NCBI GenBank assembly: GCA_047967505.1
Contig: CM106541.1
DNA: 64,000 nucleotides
Direction: 5' to 3' (one strand)
Source of the DNA: Dipteris shenzhenensis
Lineage: Eukaryota; Polypodiophyta; Polypodiopsida; Gleicheniales
Below, one piece after another: positions 40,901 through 54,000 of the stretch. Each line of letters begins with the position of its first letter. Position 1 is the first letter of the stretch. The notes below the pieces were generated by a model that saw nothing but the letters and a program-made list of their open reading frames with translations, was not told the DNA's origin and made no database searches. Both the position numbers and the translations under genes were made by a program.

Positions 40901-41850
40901 TCACACAAAAGTTAAAAGTGTCTAGATTACTTTATTTCCTGAAGTAAGAAAATTCACCAATCTAAGTAACTACCCCATCGTATTGTCAAAAGAATTAGAA
41001 CATGGGATCTTGCTTGGAATGTATGGTATGATGCAAGTGGGATCAAAAGACTCTTCACATACACCCTAGCTAAAACAACCACATTCAAAAAGAGGAGGAA
41101 TGCACACGAAATACTATAGATAGCATGACAATACAGCACATAACTGGAAATTTCAATAAGCTGGATAGAAGCACGAAAGGAAACAAGAAGACCTTACTAA
41201 TACCAAGGTGAATGCTAAGGGGCCTTTCAATAATGAGAAGTCTTACAACTACCATCGGATCCAGATATTTTTCACAATCCCATTTCAAGAAACAACAAGT
41301 ACAATAGGTAAACAATAGTTCTCGATGTGCCACTCAAGTGGCATGTCCATAGTATCATATACAAAAGAAAAGTAGTTCTCGCCTTCCCTTGAATTGGTAT
41401 GACCTCAATCTATCACTCTACTTTAGCCTTCATGTTTATATGAAAGGCCTTGAAAGTAATCAATGTCACAATCATGCAAAAAACACTGAACTAGAAGTAC
41501 ACATATACCAAAGACCTATTCCATTCTACCCTTTAAGGCTGCATTATACATGCACATTTATGTGCAGAGAGAAACAGAAAGAAAAGAAAGCGACTTGGTA
41601 ATATCTTCCAGAAGACAACATAATCCATGCAATTGTCATTTACGCAAACTCTTACAGTTCCCATGCATTTTTATAGAACTCTCTCTTCTCCCCTTAAAAT
41701 TTATTTTAAGCCATGTCATGATGATACATAAAAATCTAGATAGTACCTATACCTAGCTTCGTCAATTTCCTTAACAAAAGAAAGACATAAGAGAAAAAGG
41801 GTATGGTGGGTAAGTAAAATGATGATGATAATGATCAGGAGAGAAAGGCG

Positions 41851-41888
<38 letters not shown>

Positions 41889-41949
41889 CTTTAACAAGCG
41901 TGACATGGACCGTCCAGCTGCCAATTCCAAAGGCAATATTTGAGGCACA

Positions 41950-42009
<60 letters not shown>

Positions 42010-45000
42010 ACACAACACAATGGCTACAAACAAAAATTTGAAGATGCCTCCCCACTAGCCACCTCCACGGCCTCCCCTTTGTGTCCTTTGTCCCCTCCCT
42101 TTCTCACCTATCCTCTTCGTGCCATCCCTTATCCCCTTCCATCTGCTCGACCTATTCGAGCAGGCCTTCTCGCCCCCTCCATTCGCTCTAACCCCCTTCT
42201 ACTTACTCCGCCCTGCTTAGCCAACTCATATGGTCAAGGCGCCCCTACTCAGCTTCATCTTGGGCAACTAGTCGTGGGCTTCTTCTACCCCTGCTCAAGA
42301 ATCTATGCTGAATAGTGGTATTGATTGTTGGATAAATAATATCCCCTGACATTATTGTTGAAAGCATATACATGTTAGCTAGGTGTTTGAATTATGAAGC
42401 ATATGCAAGTTTGCAATTTTCAAGAACAAGTATTACAACCGCGGAGAAGACGCTACTGAGAGCTTGTTGATTCACCACCCAGCCACGCTATTATATAGTC
42501 AGTCAGGGGCCTATTCATGGGCCTCTGCTTTTCGTGCTTTAGCCATACTTGGTTCTGAATATCCACTCACGCCCTTCTTAGCGGGCTCTAGATAGTTCCT
42601 TCCATAATTAGGGTGTCCTTTGTAGCCTAGTGTGAACACTACCCTTTTACACACAACTTACGACCAACTTATGACCGACCATACTAGGTCCGCTAATCCC
42701 CAACCGGTGGACACCCGTCATAACTTTACATCCACCATTGGTCATAGAAAACTTGACGATTCCACCTAACCATTCTTAACCCCCTAGCGGTCATGGCTCA
42801 TGATGCCACTTCCACTGGTGGTCTTAGCCCTGGTCTTACCTGTGCCGTAACATTACCTCCCCCTTTTAATTGTTTCCGTCCTCGAAAACAAAATTGGAGA
42901 ATCGTCTTTCAGTAGTGCTTACCTTTTTCCCAAGTAGAACCTTCTTCAGGCCTATCTTTCCATTTGACTAGACATTCGCGACGACAGACTATATGTCTAG
43001 TTTGTTTTTCTTGAAAGTCTAATATGCGTTCAGGCTCGTGCGGTAAAGATGGCGGCTCGATCAAGTCTACTAAATAGTCGATACAGCAACATTATCATTG
43101 ACACCGAGTACTTTTTTAAGTCTACTTACATGGGAGACTGGATGTACTCTGCAGCCTGGAGATAGGGCTAGCTTGTAAGCAACATCTCCAACTTTTTTTA
43201 GTATTGTAAACGGTCCACAATACCACGGCGAAATTTTTTGGAACAACGCCACTCTTTAGAGATTCTAAATGTTCGGGAATCTTCAAGTAGACATGATCCT
43301 CTTCTTCGAAGACCACTTATAGCATCTCGTTTTTCTCCATTGTGCTTCCATTTTTTATCTTCCATTGCTTCCTCAGAGCAGGTTGAGAATCCATTCCCTC
43401 AACCATTGACAGCTTTCCCAAGCTGTTTGGCAGCCTCTGGATCCCTCATTCTTGCTGGTCTTGCTAGTTTTCACACTCCCACGAGTGTTTGAGGCCTTTC
43501 CAAGCACTTCTGTTGCGAAAAACCTCATTTTGTTGTGAGAAGACCGCACTTTGGAGCAACTATCGTGAAGGGAGCGATGTTTCGGTGCATTTTCCAGCCT
43601 GCTGCAGCAAAAATGACCACACGTGTGCATTTACAACAACTGTACGGAATCCGTACAACAGTACGAAACCTGTACGGCCATCCATACACACCGTACGGAC
43701 TGTACATACAGCAGTCGTCTGCATTTATTGCATTCCAGAACCTGTATGGACCGTTTCGCAGCTGTACGGACCTGCTGACAGGCATTTAATGCAATAGAAA
43801 TCCGTACATCCCATTAATGACTGTACGAACCTATTGTGCCTGCATTTAAGGCTGTACGAACTGTGTGCGGACCTGTCAGCTGCATTTATTGCAGTACGGA
43901 CTGCGTCAGCAAGCATTTACTGCAGTACGAAGCTGCTTCGGGGTGCATGCCAGCTACATTGAAGGTTTCCCAACATTTTGGAGCTGCCTCGACCTGCGTG
44001 CCAGTGTTTGGATCCATTTGGAGCTACTGAATTGATCTGGAGACTTCTCTTTGAGCCCTTCCCTCCTCATTTGGCATCCCTTTGCCTCAGACTGCAAGCT
44101 TCTCTCCATGGATCTCTTTCTCTCCATTTCTACGTGCTCTCCTCCTCGTGGGAGCACTTCTTTTGCTGTAACTCTCATTTCCAGTCCTCATTTGCTCGCT
44201 TTCAGAGCATGTCACTGCTGTACATCATTGGGTAAGCCATTGTTGCATTGGCTTTTTTCAATTTTTGCTTCATTTGCATTTTGGAAAGGCCACGTGTTGC
44301 CTTGGAAGGCCTCATGTTGCCTTTGGGGATTTTACTTGCAACAGGTACACCTTGGGATAGCAGAGTCTTTTGCAAGCATAAGCTTTGAAGCTTGGGCAGA
44401 TTTTTGGCACTTGATTCTAAGAGGTTGCCTTTCTCTCATTTGCTTTGCAAGTTGGTGCATTTGCCTTGTATTTCAGCACCATGTCTGGTGGCAAAGATGA
44501 TTTGTTTGTGCTGATTGGAGCCGATGACAAGCTTGATGGCACCAATTACCCCATGTGGTCATACATGAAGGGACATGATTTGGTTGCCAAGAATCTATGG
44601 CATATTCTGAGGCCAGGCCTACATGCACTGTTACTGGTGCTACACCTGCAACCTCCGCTTTTTCAAATGATGGGTCTTCAAGCGATGGTTCTAATGCTAC
44701 AGCTAGGACTCCTGCACCTCCTGCTCCAGGTGCTTTGCCTCCTTCACATGAGCGAATTCAGTGGAATGGTTGTGATGCCAAAGCACATGCCTTGATTGCT
44801 CTTTCAGTGAAACGGGTTATTATCCCTCATATTCGGTCTTGCAAGACAGCTAAGCAAGCATGGGATCAGCTTGCATCTTTGTATCAGGTGCGGAATGAGG
44901 CGAGGGTTTCCTATCTCCGTAGGCGGTTGACGATTTAAAGCTTGATGAGGGTGGTAACATGGATTCCTATCTCACTAATGTGAAGGATTTGAAAGAGCAG

Positions 45001-48000
45001 TTGGCCAACATTGATGAGATTACGCCTGATTCTCAGCCGGTTTCTAATACCCTTGATGGGTTGCCTAATTCATATCAAGGCTTTCCTACTACATTGAGGT
45101 TGGTTGCAAGGGGTGATGCCAATCATTTCTCATTTGACCAGCTTGTTGCTCTTCTTTTTCAGGAGGAGCAAAGTCGTGTGAATCGCAATGCTACTATGGC
45201 TAGTGATCCAGCATTTGCTGCCCATCACAAACAAAAAGGTAAAAGCAAGGTTTCAGCTGGAAAGCCCTCTCATTCCCATGCTGATCATTCACATGGTGCC
45301 TCTTCTTCAAGGGATAACAAAAAGAAGAAGAGATGTAATTATTGCAGGAAACCTGGGCATGATATTTCTGAATGCAAGAAGCTCATAGCATCTGAAAAGA
45401 AAAAGAAAGAGTCTGATTCTTCTAGTGCAGAAGATCGACATGAGTCCGCTAATTTCGCACAAGGCCAACATTGGGCTTTCTTGGTTACATGTCAATATAA
45501 TCCTGATGTTCATGATGCTTGTATGGTAGTTTCAGATGTTCGTGATGCCTGGTTCTTTGTGTGATTTGCCTCATGGCAAGAATGCCATTGGAACTAAGTG
45601 GGTTTACAAGATCAAACGGAAAGCTGATGGTTCAGTGGCCCATCTTGTTGCTAAGGGCTATGCTCAGCAGCATGGCATTGACTTTGAGGAGACTTTTGCT
45701 CCCACTTCTAGGATCACTACCATTCGCATTGTTATTGCCTTTGCTGCCCACTTTCATTGGCAGATACATCAGCTTGATATTAAGATAGCTTTCCTTCATG
45801 GGCCGTTGCAGGAAGAGGTCTATGTTTCCCAACCTCCTGTTTTTGAGGTTGAAGGTTCTGAAAGCAAGGTATGCCTCTTGAAAAAGGCCCTCTATGGATT
45901 GAAGCAGGCACCTCGGGCTTGGTATTCGAGAATTCATTCTCATTTGCTCACACTTGGCTTTCAGAACAGCCCCACCGAGGCTACCCTTTACATCCGCAAG
46001 CATGGGACAGATTTGCTGATTTTAGTCCTTTATGTGGATGGCATGTCTGTAACTAGGACACATGCTTAGCAAATTGCAGATTTTGAAATTGATTTGCAGC
46101 AGACATTTGCTGTGTCTGATCTTAGTCTTCTGCACTACTATCTGGGCATTCAATTTGCTAGCAGTGAGGGGGGCATTTTGATGTCACAATCCAAGTACAT
46201 TGGACAGCTTTTGCAACGTTTTCAGTTTGAGGATTGCAAGCCAGTATCCACACCATTAGAGACTGGTTTTCACTTCTCTTCTGAGGATGGCAGCGGTGTA
46301 GGCTCACGGAAGCAAAAGGATGCAAAAGAGTGAAGCAAGAAGTGAAAGCCGTCACATCAACTAGAATGAAAATGAAAGTACAAAGTACAATAAAAGAGAG
46401 CCCTAGGACCTAGTGTCCTAGTGGTACCACTAGTACTAGGTGTCATAAGATACTAAAAGTACTAGGTGACCTAAGTGCCAACAACTAAAGCTACATGGCA
46501 CATACCAGGGCCCAGAGGGCATCTGATACACTCAATAACACTCAATACTACTCTCTCGTCCTTCTTCGAATCACGGGCAATCACAGGCGATGGCATCCGA
46601 TGTTCCTCCCAGCCTCTCTCATGGATTGCATGCACACAAGATACGTAATTTCTTATTCTTCATGCCTATCCACAAGCCCACAATTCCCTAGATGGTTCCC
46701 CCCTGCCACATGTCATCATTTTAGACCTTTAGCTTGGTACACCATTTACTCCTCTCTTGGGGCACAATTAAAACATTTGCCCCTTGGCATTCTTACACAT
46801 TTAGGTGCACCTAGGCCTAAGCACTCAGAACCACCTAGTCGATGCCAATACACCCTCACCTAGGACCTTGGTAGTTACTTCCCTTAACCATTTAATTTAC
46901 GCACATGAAATATTACAGAAGTCGGTCCTCTAAGGAAAAATGCCCACCGATCTTTCCGAGGTCATGCTATCTCGGCTAGAGCATAACATTCCTTCCCTCT
47001 TCAAGCATCAGCGTCCTCGATGATGAAATCTGGGAACACTCTCCGTAACTGGTATACAGATTCCCAGGTAGCTTCTGATAGAGGTAGATCATGCCATGCA
47101 ACCAACACCGTGGGTATCTTCTGATTGTGCACTTGCATTGTTCCTTGGTCTAGGATTCCTGTTGGTTTATGTCTTGCATTATCCTCTATCTCCTAAAACA
47201 AAACAACACCTTCGATTAGTGAGTCGCCTGTATGCAAAAATTTCTTTAAACGAGAAACATGAAACACTAGGTGCACCTTACACCCCTGTGGTAATTCTAA
47301 TTATAGGCTACCTTGCCTATTCTTTTTAGAATTAACCATGGCCCACAATATCAAGGTGATAACTTAGCACACTCTCCTGCAGTCAAAGACTTAGAGTGCG
47401 AAGGAACTCTGAGAAAAACTTTTTCTCCTTCCTTAAATTCTCTAGCGGATCAGTTTTCATCCGCATACGCCTTAGCTCTATCCATAGCTTGGCGGATGTT
47501 AGCTCTTGCAAGTGCTAGCATCTCCCGCATCTGAACCACAAAGTTCGCGGCACTAGGCACTTTCTGAGGTACTCCAACTATAGTTGGATTAGCTGGTCTA
47601 TAACCATAGTTCAACTCAAATGGACTGAACCCTGCAGAGGAATGTTTTCTATCATTATAGGCAAACTCTAACAATGGCAACCACTTGTCCCATGTATGTT
47701 GTCTCAATGACACATATGCTCTAAGCATATCCTCTAAAATTTGGTTGATTCTTTCTGTCTGACCATCCATTTCTGGATGATCCCCACTACTCATTCCCAA
47801 CTCAGTCCTTAGTGTCTCAAATACCGCAAACCAAAAATGACCGATAAATTTGACATCTCTGTCTGACACTATGGATTTGGGTAACCCATGCAGACGAAAT
47901 ATATGTCTAATAAACAAATCCGCCACTTGCGGGGCACTAACAGATTCTCTAGTTGGAATGAAGTGAGCCATCTTGATAAGACGATCAACCACCACAAGGA

Positions 48001-51000
48001 TAGAATCATATCCACCTTGTGTCGCAGGCAGACCTACAATAAAGTCCATGGAAATACTCTCCCACTTACTTAGTGGTATCTCCAAGGGCTGTAAAATTCC
48101 GGGTGGCTTCACCCGCTCTGCCTTACTTACTTGACACGAAAAACAACGTGTTACATATTCATGAATATGCTTTTTCATCTTTGGCTAAAAGAAATCTCGC
48201 TTCACCAGATCATATGTCTTCTTGACTCCTGGATGTCCCGCACATGGGCTATCATGGCATTATTGAATGACTCTCTGCCTGAGATCATTCAGATTAGGTA
48301 CTACTACCTTGCTATTTCTTTTCAGCATACCATCCCTTATGGCATATCTTGCATAAGTTTGGCCTTTCCTGGATGCCAGGTCATCCTTTTCCCCGGGTTT
48401 TAACACATGAGCCTTAGGCCAAAGGCTCTGGACGACGAACTCGTCCACCTTTTGAGTTTCTCTAATCTCGGCCATTAGAGCACTCTCTAACACCGTGAAA
48501 CTCATGTTATGCATAATGCGTGACAACGCATCAGCAACTTTATTATCCTTCCCTCTTTGGTACCGAATCGTCAAATTAAACTCCTGCATGAGTTTTGCCC
48601 ACCTAGCTTGGCGGCCTCTCAAGTCAGGATGTTTACAAAAATGTTTCAGAGTATCATGATCAACATCCACATAAAACTCTGATCCATACAAATAATGTCT
48701 CCATGTTTTCAAAGCATGGACAACAACATACAACTCTAATTCATGAGTTGGCCAATTTCGTTGAGAGGGAGAAAGATTCTTGCTTTCAAAGGCTACTGGC
48801 CTTCCCTCTTGGAGGAGAACTGCTCCTACCGCAATGCCACTTGCATCAGTTTCAAGGAACAACGGTTTATGGGGATCAACTATTTTTAACACCGGTCCTG
48901 AGACCGTCCTGAGACCACAGCTTGTTTTATGGTGTTAAAACTTTCTTATTGATTCTGTCCCCATATAAAAGGTACTTTATCTGAGGTCAGATCAGTCAAT
49001 GGCGATACTATTTCGGAATATCATGCCTTCGATAAAATTGGACAAATCCCAAGAATGATTGCAAAGCGGTCAAACTCTGAGGGATTGGCCAAGTCAGTAT
49101 CACAGCCACTTTCTTTGGATCCATTTCTACCCCCTCATGAGTAATTATGAATCCTAAATATTCAAGTCTTATCATACACAGTATAGTTTTCTTTTTATTT
49201 ACATAAAGACTTGCTTTCCTCAAAGTACTAAACACTATTCTTAAGTATTCGTGATGCTCAGTAATACTTTAACTGAATACCAGAATATCGTCAATAAAAT
49301 GTACTACAAACTTTCCGATATACGGACGTAGTAAATCGTTCATAAGCATGACGAATGTAGCTGGAGCATTGGTAAGTCCAAAGGGCATTACCAAAAACTC
49401 ATAATGACCAAACCTGCTTCTAAAAGCGGTTTTATGCACATCCTCGGCTCTAATACGGATCTAATGGTAGCCACACTTAAGATCTATCTTACCAAAAATT
49501 ACGGCCCCATGTAATGCATCTAGCAAATCATCAATCCGAGCCATCTGATACCTGTGCTTAATAGTGATATTATTCAATGCTCTGTAATCTATACAGAGAC
49601 GAAAAGTATCATCTTACTTCTTCTTTAATATCAATGGCGAAGCAAAAGGTGAAAAACTGGGTTGAATCTTCCCCAGCTTGAGGTATTAATCCAGTTGTCT
49701 TCGCACCTCAGCTTCTTCTGTAAAGCTTAATCTATAGGGAGGTCTATTTATAGGTTCTGCCCCCGGCATAAGCTTAATTTTATGCTGAACATTCCGCTCT
49801 GGAGGTAACCCATGAGGTAACTCATCCCTAAAACAATCTGAGAACTTCTCCGATATCTCTTTAGCTAACTCGGCCATTTCCCCATCTGGGGTAGCCTCAG
49901 TGTTAGCCGATGCATCATCAATCGACTCTACCGATGCTATACACAGACACAGAAACTCTTTCGGAGTCTTCCGAATTTCCATGGCTGAAATCAATGGTCC
50001 TCGAGGTAAATCCTTTTCACCTCATAAAACATATTCTACCCCAAATTGCAGATTTTAAAATTGATTTGCATCAGACATTTGCTATGTCTGATCTTGGTCT
50101 TCTGCACTACTATCTGGGCATTCAATTTGCTAACAGTGGGGGGGGTATTTTGATGTCACAATCCAAGTACATTGGACAGCTTTTGCAGCGCTTTCAGTTT
50201 GAGGATCGCAAGCTAGTATCCACACCATTAGAGATTGGTTTTCACTTCTCTTCTAAGGATGGCAGCGGTACATGTGATGTCACTCTTTATCAACAGGCAG
50301 TTGGTTGTTTGATTTACCTATGCCAAACGAGACCTGATCTACAGTATGTTGTCTCACAGTTGAGCAGATATATGCACAGCCCATCTATGCACCATTGGCA
50401 TGCCGTGAAGCGTGTTTTCAGATATCTTAAAGGCACTCAGCATTTAGGCCTTCTTTATGGGGCTGATACTTCACTTGTCATGTATGGATTCACTGATAGT
50501 GATTGGGCTGGTTGTTCTAATACTCGTGTGTCACACAGTGGCAATTGTTTTATGCTTGGTACTTCATGTGTTTCTTGGTTCAGTAAGAAGCAGAGTACAG
50601 TTGCTACTTCTAGCTATGACAAAGCAGCTTTTACAGCTACAATGGAGTGTGTCCAATTTTTGCCAATAGATAAGCCTCATTTCGACTCTCTCTTTTCCAT
50701 TTTTCAAGCATGGCTGACATTCCCATGTTCTATGGACGGGTTGAAGAAAATCCAAATGAGTATCTTTTGGCCTTCAAGCACTGTTGTGTTTCTCTCAACT
50801 TTCTTACTGAAGATAGATGGCTATTGGTTCTTCCCACATTTCTAGAGGGTTTGGCTCAAGTGTGGTATGAGAAGCAGGCCGATGACGTTCGCCAAAGCTG
50901 GCCAAGGTTAGCAGCAGCTTTGTGCATGTCAGACTACTCCTACCATCATCTTCACTGATAGTCAGAGTGCTTTGGCTGTTGCACGGAATCCAGTTTTCCA

Positions 51001-54000
51001 TGCTCGCACCAAGCACATTGAGGTTCACTATCACTATGTCAAAGAGTGATTATCAGCAAGTGATATTGAGTTGTCTTATGTTCTCACTGAAGACAACATG
51101 GCATATCTTTCTACGAAGGCTCTATCTCGACCTAAGTTTGAGGCTTTTCGGCAAGCTTTAAACTTAGTACCTTTTGTAACTTGATCTGTTGTACTCTCTA
51201 CAATCATAGGTTGCTATATCCCTACAGAACGAACATGTGCAACCATGACACTAGATATTTAAATATCCTGAGCCATGGCCAGGATACTTCAGCCCATACC
51301 ATGGAGGGGGGTTTGTAGGCTATCTCATGGGATATCCATAGATGCCACTTATACATTGGTATGAGCCTTGCAGGCCTAGTTATAGTCACTTAGGACTATT
51401 GGTACAATTAGTTTATGTACCATCTAGGTCAGTTAGGCCCCACTCTTCAAATCAATAGAGTTGAAAACAACTCCCCCCATTCAGCCTATCCAAAATATCA
51501 TCTATCCTGGATATAGGGAAGCAATTCTCAATGGTGATCTTATTCAAGGCATGGTAATCAATACACATACGCCAAGAACCATCCTTCTTCTAAACCAACA
51601 GAACTGGAGAGCAATAAGGCGATGAACTGGACTGAATCAGTCCCTTCTCCAAAAGTTCATTTACCTGACTCATGATCTCCTCCTGCTGCGCCGCACTAAC
51701 TCTATAAGGTGGTCTATTGGGTGGACTACTGCCAAGTATGATGTTGATCCCATGGTCCTCCTTTTCTAGTGGAAGCTCACTAGGCAACTCATTAGAAAAG
51801 CAATCTGAAAATTCAATTAGAAAAACAGCCCTTTGCTTTACGGGAAATAGTATGCTCTTCATTTACAGGGGGTATCTCTCTAGCAAAAACCATGTTCGCA
51901 AAAATATGACTTTTCATTACATAATTAATGATAGAAACCGTTACAACTGGGACAGACTCCCCTTTTAATTTCGTGTCAATTACATGGGTCTTCCCCTTAT
52001 GCAAAACTGTAATTTTTCTCTTCTTGGCTTTGATCACCGCATCCCAACGATGCATCCATGGCATACCCAACAAAACGTCACAACCTGCAAGTGGCATAAT
52101 ATAAAAGTCTTCGTTATCCACGAAAGACTGAATATGCAAGCGCAACTTCCCTATGATAGGTGTGACAGGAGTGGTGAACTTAGGGTTAGCCATGCTAGCT
52201 TTACAACTCAGTCCCATCTCCTCAGCTCGAATGCCCAATCTCGCTGCCATCTCGGGAGAAATAAAATTGGCCTTTGCACCTGGATCAAAGAAAACAAAGG
52301 CTATTTGATCCTGAACCTTACCCCAAGCTCAAATTGACTTGGTAAACTATCATTTGCTCACGATACTTGAGCTTATGAGGTGGGAAACCAAGTTTGAATG
52401 GAACAATAATAAGCCAATCATTCCAAATTCTACAGCAGATGGCCATGAAGGAACCGATACTTAGAAACCTTGATTGGAACAAGAGTTTCCATGTGTATGG
52501 CGATGCATTAGGGGTGGCAATCAGTTTGACTTAACCTAAAGGGAACATGGATTTTGCAATCTTCTGTGCTTGCCAAATGTTCACCAAATCTTCTCTAAAG
52601 TAGAAAAGAATTGATCCACAACTAAAAGAGAAGCCCTAGGAATGGTGTATAGTGTTCAAAAGTTTTAGTACTACTTCAATTTGCTAGGGAACTCTTTTGT
52701 GTTCTTCATGGATCATCACGAATTGCTATATTTGATCATCAAAACAATACGAAACAGAGATTGATAAAGTGGGTAGATGATGAGCTACCTAATGCAAGAT
52801 TATTCACTAATTGGATGTATGAAAACAAGCATTACAGAATATCTATGTAACAAAGGCAATGATATGATGCTAGAAGGCGCACCCTTCCACATGAAAAGTG
52901 ATGATTGCAGCTCATTAAGAAGTAGCAAGAGGTCATTTCTTGATTGAATTCATAGTCAAAAAGATCAAAGGTTAAAGACCAAATGCCATTCAATCGCACA
53001 CACCCATGGGGATCCTGATCCATTTAAAGTCGCCACACATCCAAACGGAAAAAGTACATTGTGGTGGAAATTTGCTATGTGACTAAATGAGCCAAAGCAA
53101 AGGCTTTATGACAACATGGCCAAAATAACAACAAGGGTCTTGTTATTCAGATGGTTTACGTTGGAGTTTTCGTGTGTTTGCCATATAAGTTCCCGTGCAG
53201 TTATTTGGGATTGCAGCATAGTTTTTTTTTGTTACTGAGATTGCAGGTATTTCCCTAGTATAGGGAAAATGTATTTGTCTCGGTTGTCAGTATTTGGAGG
53301 CATGCCTATGTAGCAGTATTTGGGTTTCAACTTATACATATTGGAATTTTAGCTGGAGACAATGTTTTTTTTTTTTTTTTACCAATCGACCTAAATGGAA
53401 GTTGAAGAAGAAGCTTCTAGGGTGAATCCCATAGAATCGGGAGTCCGCCGGCCGACCCCGTAGGTGTCGTGCCTAGCAAACCATACACTGTGGTAGAATT
53501 GCATTATTGGAGGATGTCTTGCAACAGATTCTGACTCAACAACTGCAAGCAAATGTAGGGCAATCCGAGCTTAGGAGTATGTCTACTAGACCATCTCATG
53601 AGGAGAAAGGTAAAGCTCCAATGGAGCCTGAAACCAGTGTTCATACGGTCGAGCCTAGGAGGGCTAAGGTGCCTAATATTGCCAATTATAGGCCAAAAAA
53701 GTATTCTGGTCAAATTTCTGACCGTAGTTCCGAAATCATAGAGACTTGGTTACACAAACGGGATGAGGCTTTCGCCATTTGTGAAATCAAGAATGATATG
53801 AAGAAAATCTTCGAGGCCACCCACATGTTTAATGAGGCAGCGGATAGCTAGTGGATAAAATAGCAAAAGGATGGAGTGGCATCCACTACTTGGGAGGGGT
53901 TCAAGCAAGAATTTAGAAAACACTTCTTGCCTCCTGACGAAGCATCTTGAGCTTGGGATCAGTATAGAAACATTTGTCAGAGAAATTTATCAGTGGCTGA

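Larger units (their letters stand above)
46297..50041 (-). mobile_element. Chromovirus (Ty3/gypsy) inserted into copia copy A, 5'-truncated
   Basis: The 3' LTR is 46297-46988 (692 nt), and on the minus strand it follows a purine tract GAAGAGGGAAGGAA. Upstream on the minus strand come a chromodomain, integrase, RNase H and reverse transcriptase, up to the protease/RT linker at about 50040, where the element stops. Protease, gag, primer site and 5' LTR are missing. On the left the insertion site is AGCGG in the copia reverse transcriptase. The right edge is not the expected LTR but copia sequence starting again 226 nt further back. Pol carries several stops. Confidence 0.85.

Noticed and set aside
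41880-41955. Candidate for the missing SDR exon (a minus-strand frame contains IAFGIGS)
   Set aside because: The phase 0-0 reading required by the neighbouring exons hits a stop, the residues after GIG do not fit the SDR helix, and the frame that gives GIG cannot join the next exon.
46071-50268. Reading copia copies A and B as one element split by a simple insertion
   Set aside because: The two flanks overlap by 226 nt with 13 differences, which a 4-6 nt target duplication cannot explain.
51437-52340. Treating this as the missing 5' part of the chromovirus at 46-50 kb
   Set aside because: Both fragments contain the start of reverse transcriptase with different sequence, so they come from two elements.
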